From Candidatus Kerfeldbacteria bacterium CG08_land_8_20_14_0_20_43_14 (GTDB taxonomy: Bacteria > Patescibacteriota > Patescibacteriia > PEXW01), in contig PEXW01000059.1 in the NCBI GenBank assembly GCA_002774575.1, positions 1 to 9,004 on the forward strand: a DNA stretch of 9,004 nucleotides, read 5' to 3'. Under the pieces are notes generated by a model. The model worked only from the letters and a program-made list of their open reading frames with translations, made no database searches and had not been told where the DNA came from. Made by a program: the position numbers and the translations under genes. This document shows, piece after piece, positions 6,004 through 9,004 of the stretch (positions within the stretch are counted from its first letter, which is position 1; each line of letters begins with the position of its first letter).

Positions 6004-7844
6004 TCCCTTTTCAATACCGCGAAAAAAGCTTCCTGCGGAATATCAACTTTACCCAAGGCTTTCATCCGCCGTTTGCCTTTTTTCTGCTTTTCCAAGAGCT
6101 TCCTTTTTCTGGTTACATCGCCGCCATAGAGCTTGGCTGTAACATCTTTGCGCATGGCTGACAAGCTGGCTGAAGCGATTATTTTCGCGCCGATTGCCGC
6201 CTGGATTTTTACTTCAAACATCTGTTTGGGCAAAATACCTTTTAAATGTTCTGTAACCTGCCGACCGACTTTATAAGCCTCGTCTAGGTAAACCATGGTG
6301 GCTAAAGCATCGACTTTTTCGCTGGCAACTAAAATATCCATCCTTTCCACTTCGGCTTTTTCCGAGCCGCTGATTTCGTAATTAAGCGAAGCATAACCAC
6401 TGGAAACACTTTTTAATCTATCATAGAAATCCACTAAAATTCCAGCTAAAGGCAGTTTAGCATGAATCACCACCCGCTCTTCATCAAGATATTCGGTTGA
6501 TTCATGCCTGCCTCTTTTTTCCATAATTAAGCTTATAATTCCGCCAATGCTGGACGAGGGAGTTACAATATCAGCCTTAACCCATGGTTCTTCAATATGA
6601 TCAATGTGTGAAGCCTCTGGCAAGTCTAGAGGGCTGGTAATAATAATGGCGCCGCTTCTGGCTTCTTTGACATTCGACTGCTCTTTGACTTTTTTTTCAT
6701 GAGCCCTTATGCCGGACGAATTCAAAAAAATCTTATAAGCCACCGACGGCACTGTCACGACTAAATCCAAATTATATTCGCGCTTTAATCTTTCCTGCAC
6801 AATATCCAGATGCAGCAAACCCAAAAACCCGCAGCGAAAGCCATGGCCCAAAGCCTGCGAATGCTCTATTTCAAAACTCAATGACGCATCGTTTAATTTC
6901 AGTTTGCCTAAAGCTTCTTTCATCAGCGGAAAATCGTCACCGGCTTTAGTGTACAAACTGGCAAAAACCATTGGCTGGGAAAGTTTGTAACCTGGCAAGG
7001 CCGCAGCTGCAGGATTTTTTTCCGAAGTTAAAGTGTCGCCGACTCTGGCATCGGCCACGCTTTTCACGCCGGTAACCACATAACCGATTTCGCCGGCTTT
7101 CAAACCTTCGCAAGAAACAAACTTGGGATGAAAATAGCCGACTTCCAAAGCCAGGCCTTTGGCGCCTGTGGCCATGAATTTAACAACCTGATTTTTTGCT
7201 ATTGAGCCTTCAACCACCCTGACAAAAGTAATGACGCCCCGGTAATCATCAAACTTGGAATCAAAGACTAAGGCTTTCAGAGACTGGTTTTCATCACCTT
7301 TTGGCCCGGGAACTTTTTCTATGACCTTTTCCAACAGCTCTTTTACGCCCAATCCGCTTTTAGCCGAAACTTTCATTATGTCTTTTGGTTCACAGCCTAA
7401 AAGCTTAACCAGTTCCCTTTCGCTTTCTTCAACCCTGGCATTGGGCAAATCAACTTTGTTAATGGCCGGAATGATTATCAAATCTTGTCCAAAAGCTAAA
7501 TATAAATTCGCCAGGGTTTGGGCTTCCACGCCCTGGGTTGCGTCTACCAGCAATATGGCACCTTCCACCGCGGCCAGGGATCGTGAAACTTCATAAGTAA
7601 AATCCACATGGCCAGGCGTGTCGATTAAATTCAGTTCAAATTCCTCATTCTGGTATTTGTAGCGCATGCGAACTGCGGCCAGTTTTATGGTAATGCCACG
7701 CTCCCTTTCAATATCCATCTGGTCCAAAACCTGGTCCCGCATTTCTCTTTTAGAAACCGTGCCTGTCAATTCCAAAAATCTATCGGCTAAAGTGGATTTT
7801 CCGTGATCAATGTGCGCAATGATACAGAAGTTTCTGATGTTCAT
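6000..7844 (-). CDS. lepA: Elongation factor 4 (LepA), ribosome back-translocating GTPase
   Basis: A complete 614-residue translational GTPase that acts on the ribosome in the cytoplasm; the family is linked to back-translocation, rescue of stalled ribosomes and 30S biogenesis. The G domain motifs are all present: G1 AHIDHGKS (10-17), G2 RGITI with Thr52, G3 DTPGH (75-79), G4 NKVD (129-132) and G5 SAK (160-162). The domain order matches EF4: after domain II come the EF-G-like III and V domains, then the LepA-specific C-terminal domain with YGGD at 573-576, a run of basic residues, and PQEAF at 603-607. The length is close to the usual ~600. It starts at an ATG without a Shine-Dalgarno motif, 221 bp after the murJ stop. 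It is not tightly coupled to either neighbour, so it may have its own promoter. Confidence 0.97.
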   Translation of the reverse strand: MNIRNFCIIAHIDHGKSTLADRFLELTGTVSKREMRDQVLDQMDIERERGITIKLAAVRMRYKYQNEEFELNLIDTPGHVDFTYEVSRSLAAVEGAILLVDATQGVEAQTLANLYLAFGQDLIIIPAINKVDLPNARVEESERELVKLLGCEPKDIMKVSAKSGLGVKELLEKVIEKVPGPKGDENQSLKALVFDSKFDDYRGVITFVRVVEGSIAKNQVVKFMATGAKGLALEVGYFHPKFVSCEGLKAGEIGYVVTGVKSVADARVGDTLTSEKNPAAAALPGYKLSQPMVFASLYTKAGDDFPLMKEALGKLKLNDASLSFEIEHSQALGHGFRCGFLGLLHLDIVQERLKREYNLDLVVTVPSVAYKIFLNSSGIRAHEKKVKEQSNVKEARSGAIIITSPLDLPEASHIDHIEEPWVKADIVTPSSSIGGIISLIMEKRGRHESTEYLDEERVVIHAKLPLAGILVDFYDRLKSVSSGYASLNYEISGSEKAEVERMDILVASEKVDALATMVYLDEAYKVGRQVTEHLKGILPKQMFEVKIQAAIGAKIIASASLSAMRKDVTAKLYGGDVTRKRKLLEKQKKGKRRMKALGKVDIPQEAFFAVLKRD

Positions 7845-7852
7845 AATCGTCT

Positions 7853-7861
7853 ATAATAATA
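7853..7861 (-). promoter_or_regulatory. Possible -10 region for lepA
   Basis: On the minus strand the sequence TATTATTAT lies 8 bases before the lepA ATG, so it offers two registers of TATTAT, a five-of-six match to the -10 consensus. No convincing -35 is seen 16-18 bases upstream. If it is used, the transcript would start within a few bases of the ATG and be nearly leaderless, which fits the absence of a Shine-Dalgarno motif. This is a weak call from composition alone. Confidence 0.22.
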
Positions 7862-7887
7862 CATCTCAAAGTTTTAAGGGGTAAGTG

Positions 7888-7901
7888 CAGAGCTTGCTCT
7901 G
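7888..7901. repeat. Stem-loop A of the intergenic element
   Basis: cagagc and gctctg form a perfect 6-bp inverted repeat around two bases (in practice a 5-bp stem with a four-base loop). It is the lepA-proximal hairpin of the element and has no T-run on either side, so it is not a standard intrinsic terminator. Confidence 0.6.
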
Positions 7902-7912
7902 TCGGTACTGTA

Positions 7913-7967
7913 GGCCAGCAACCTGCCAGCCACTATCAAGCTTAGGCGATGGCAGGCGGGGCTGGCC
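7913..7967. repeat. Stem-loop B of the intergenic element
   Basis: An outer perfect 7-bp stem (ggccagc 7913-7919 with gctggcc 7961-7967) encloses an inner perfect 6-bp stem (cctgcc 7922-7927 with ggcagg 7951-7956). They are separated by a 2-by-4 base internal loop, with a 23-base apical loop. Thirteen base pairs in a nested arrangement are unlikely to be chance. In single-stranded DNA or RNA this would be the dominant structure of the element. Confidence 0.65.
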
Positions 7968-7993
7968 AGCTATATTATTTGCCTGGCGTAGCT

Positions 7994-8030
7994 GCAGAGC
8001 TTGTTTACCCCGCCAAGGCGGTGGCTCTGC
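7994..8030. repeat. Stem-loop C of the intergenic element
   Basis: An outer 7-bp perfect stem (gcagagc 7994-8000 with gctctgc 8024-8030) encloses an inner 5-bp stem ccgcc/ggcgg (8010-8014 with 8017-8021). It lies about 36 bases past the murJ stop, so it could contribute to murJ transcript 3' end formation. The bases that follow on the minus strand are not a U-tract. Confidence 0.6.
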
Positions 8031-8065
8031 CAACTTGTAAAATGTTAGGCCAGTTGCACATTAGA

Positions 8066-9004
8066 TTAATTCACATTAACCGTTTTATTTCCATTCCTGA
8101 AAAAACCTTTAAACCTTACCAACCATTGCCTGAAAATTTCCATTTCCTCGACTTTTAATATCGAAGCAATGCATAGGAAGATCACTATGCCAAAAATTCC
8201 GGCAATTAAACCCTGCAGGAAAATGCCGACCAGGGTATGCATATCCACGCCCAAAGCCACAAAATGCAAGGCTCCCCAGGCGGCAAACCCGCAGAACAAT
8301 GAAGCAACGACAATTTTCACTGTTGACCTGGCAATGTGAGCATCGTCTAAATTCCCCAGCCGGCGCCTTAACAAAAAGTAAAGCAAGGCCATATTTACCA
8401 AACTGGAAACTGAAAAAGCCAGAGCCACTCCAATAATCCCAAAATGTCTGGACAGTAAAATCGCGCCTGCAATATCCACTGCCACGGAAAATATGCCGAC
8501 TTTTACCGGGGTTGAAGTATCATGCAAAGCGTAAAATGATCTGGCTAAAATCGGGATTAAGGCCTGGGCAAAAATCGATAAAGTAAAAAACCCCAAGACT
8601 TGCGCGGTCAGATAAGTCGCGTTCCAGTCAAAGGCTTTGGCGCCAACCACCACCCTAACAATCTGCGCCCGCAAAACTAAAAGCAGGACCGAGGTCGGAA
8701 TCATTACTACTAAAAGTCTTCGAACCGTTTTTGAAAAATGTCTTTTAAAGCCCTCCATGTCCTGGCTGGCAAAGGCTTCGGAAAAAACCGGGAATATGGC
8801 AATGGCCAAAGAAACGCCGAAAACATTGATTGGGAAATTCTGCAGGTTATTGGCGAAATTCAGCTGGGTTAAACTGCCGGCGGCCAAACTGGAAGCGATT
8901 ATGGTGCTGACCAATTGATCAATTTGGTTGACGGCCAGGCCGAATGTCCGGGGTAGCATTAATCTTCCCACTTCCCTGACTCCTTTGTGCCGCCAATTCA
9001 AAAT
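8066..9004 (-). CDS. murJ: Lipid II flippase MurJ (MviN), C-terminal part, cut by window edge
   Basis: The last ~312 codons of a polytopic MOP-superfamily protein. The frame stays open through the right edge; the TTG codon at 9001 is an internal codon, not a start. Recognisable MurJ stretches include LMLPRTFGLAVNQIDQLVST near visible residue 14, LNFANNLQNFPINVFGVSLA near 47 and ARSFYALHDTSTPVKVG near 153. MurJ flips the peptidoglycan precursor lipid II to the outer face of the membrane, and full-length proteins are about 500-550 residues with 14 spans. What is visible corresponds to roughly the second half, ending in a short basic tail. It implies that the cell builds or modifies peptidoglycan. 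The missing N-terminus holds several of the essential arginines, so activity cannot be judged. Confidence 0.93.
   Translation of the reverse strand: MLNWRHKGVREVGRLMLPRTFGLAVNQIDQLVSTIIASSLAAGSLTQLNFANNLQNFPINVFGVSLAIAIFPVFSEAFASQDMEGFKRHFSKTVRRLLVVMIPTSVLLLVLRAQIVRVVVGAKAFDWNATYLTAQVLGFFTLSIFAQALIPILARSFYALHDTSTPVKVGIFSVAVDIAGAILLSRHFGIIGVALAFSVSSLVNMALLYFLLRRRLGNLDDAHIARSTVKIVVASLFCGFAAWGALHFVALGVDMHTLVGIFLQGLIAGIFGIVIFLCIASILKVEEMEIFRQWLVRFKGFFRNGNKTVNVN

Larger units (their letters stand above)
7878..8031. repeat. GC-rich multi-hairpin intergenic element
   Basis: Most of the 221-bp murJ-lepA intergenic region is a dense set of inverted and direct repeats, visibly richer in GC than its AT-rich flanks. 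It contains three stem-loops (listed separately), an 11-bp direct repeat tgcagagcttg at 7886-7896 and 7993-8003, a 10-bp palindrome gctggccagc at 7961-7970, and a 7-bp inverted pair ggggtaa (7878-7884) / ttacccc (8005-8011). This is the look of a dispersed palindromic element (REP- or MITE-like) or a structured leader. No target-site duplication is obvious and no ORF inside is credible. Copy number elsewhere in the genome is unknown. Confidence 0.6.

Noticed and set aside
7255..7596. Plus-strand 113-residue ORF antisense to lepA
   Set aside because: It lies wholly within the conserved LepA G-domain region and has no recognisable features.
7845..8065. tRNA or other known structured RNA in the murJ-lepA gap
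   Set aside because: There is no GGTTCGAATCC-like T-arm, no CCA end and no cloverleaf spacing; the hairpins do not match a riboswitch class I know.
7949..8158. Plus-strand 69-residue ORF across the intergenic element and the murJ 3' end
   Set aside because: It is translated from the palindromic element and the antisense of murJ codons, with no domain, no ribosome-binding site and no family resemblance; best explained as chance.
8999..9001. TTG as the start codon of murJ
   Set aside because: The frame continues open to the window edge, and the product would lack the first half of MurJ, so this is an internal Leu codon of a truncated view.

Overview
The window looks like chromosomal DNA from an uncultivated, probably Patescibacteria (Candidate Phyla Radiation) bacterium. 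This is inference. It rests on the compact, tightly overlapping single-strand layout, the mix of core genes (lepA, murJ) with poorly characterised envelope proteins, an S8 protease fused to FG-GAP-type repeats, and the lack of a clear Shine-Dalgarno motif in front of any start. TGA ends three of the main genes (the 215-aa protein, the HtrA-like protein and the S8 protease), which argues against the TGA-to-glycine code of some CPR lineages.

Read along the minus strand from the right edge, the window opens with the 3' part of murJ (lipid II flippase), cut by the edge. A 221-bp intergenic stretch follows that carries a GC-rich, multi-hairpin repeat element. Next comes a complete lepA (elongation factor 4). 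A 118-bp gap after lepA is almost filled by a plus-strand ORF for a 37-residue single-span membrane peptide. It meets lepA tail to tail and the next gene head to head.

The left two thirds is one tight minus-strand gene run, joined by ATGA overlaps or gaps of a few bases. In order it encodes a bPH2-domain membrane protein, a single-span extracytoplasmic protein of unknown function, a polytopic membrane protein of unknown function, a membrane-anchored HtrA-like PDZ protein that has lost its catalytic His and Ser, a secreted subtilisin-like S8 protease with five ~50-residue FG-GAP-like repeats, and a GtrA-family membrane protein. Every product is predicted to sit in or outside the membrane, so this is best read as a cell-envelope or secretion operon.

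The points most worth a second look are the pseudo-HtrA coupled to an apparently active subtilase, the tiny ORF packed between lepA and the operon, and the structured element upstream of lepA. I see no CRISPR array, tRNA, rRNA, transposase or defence system.
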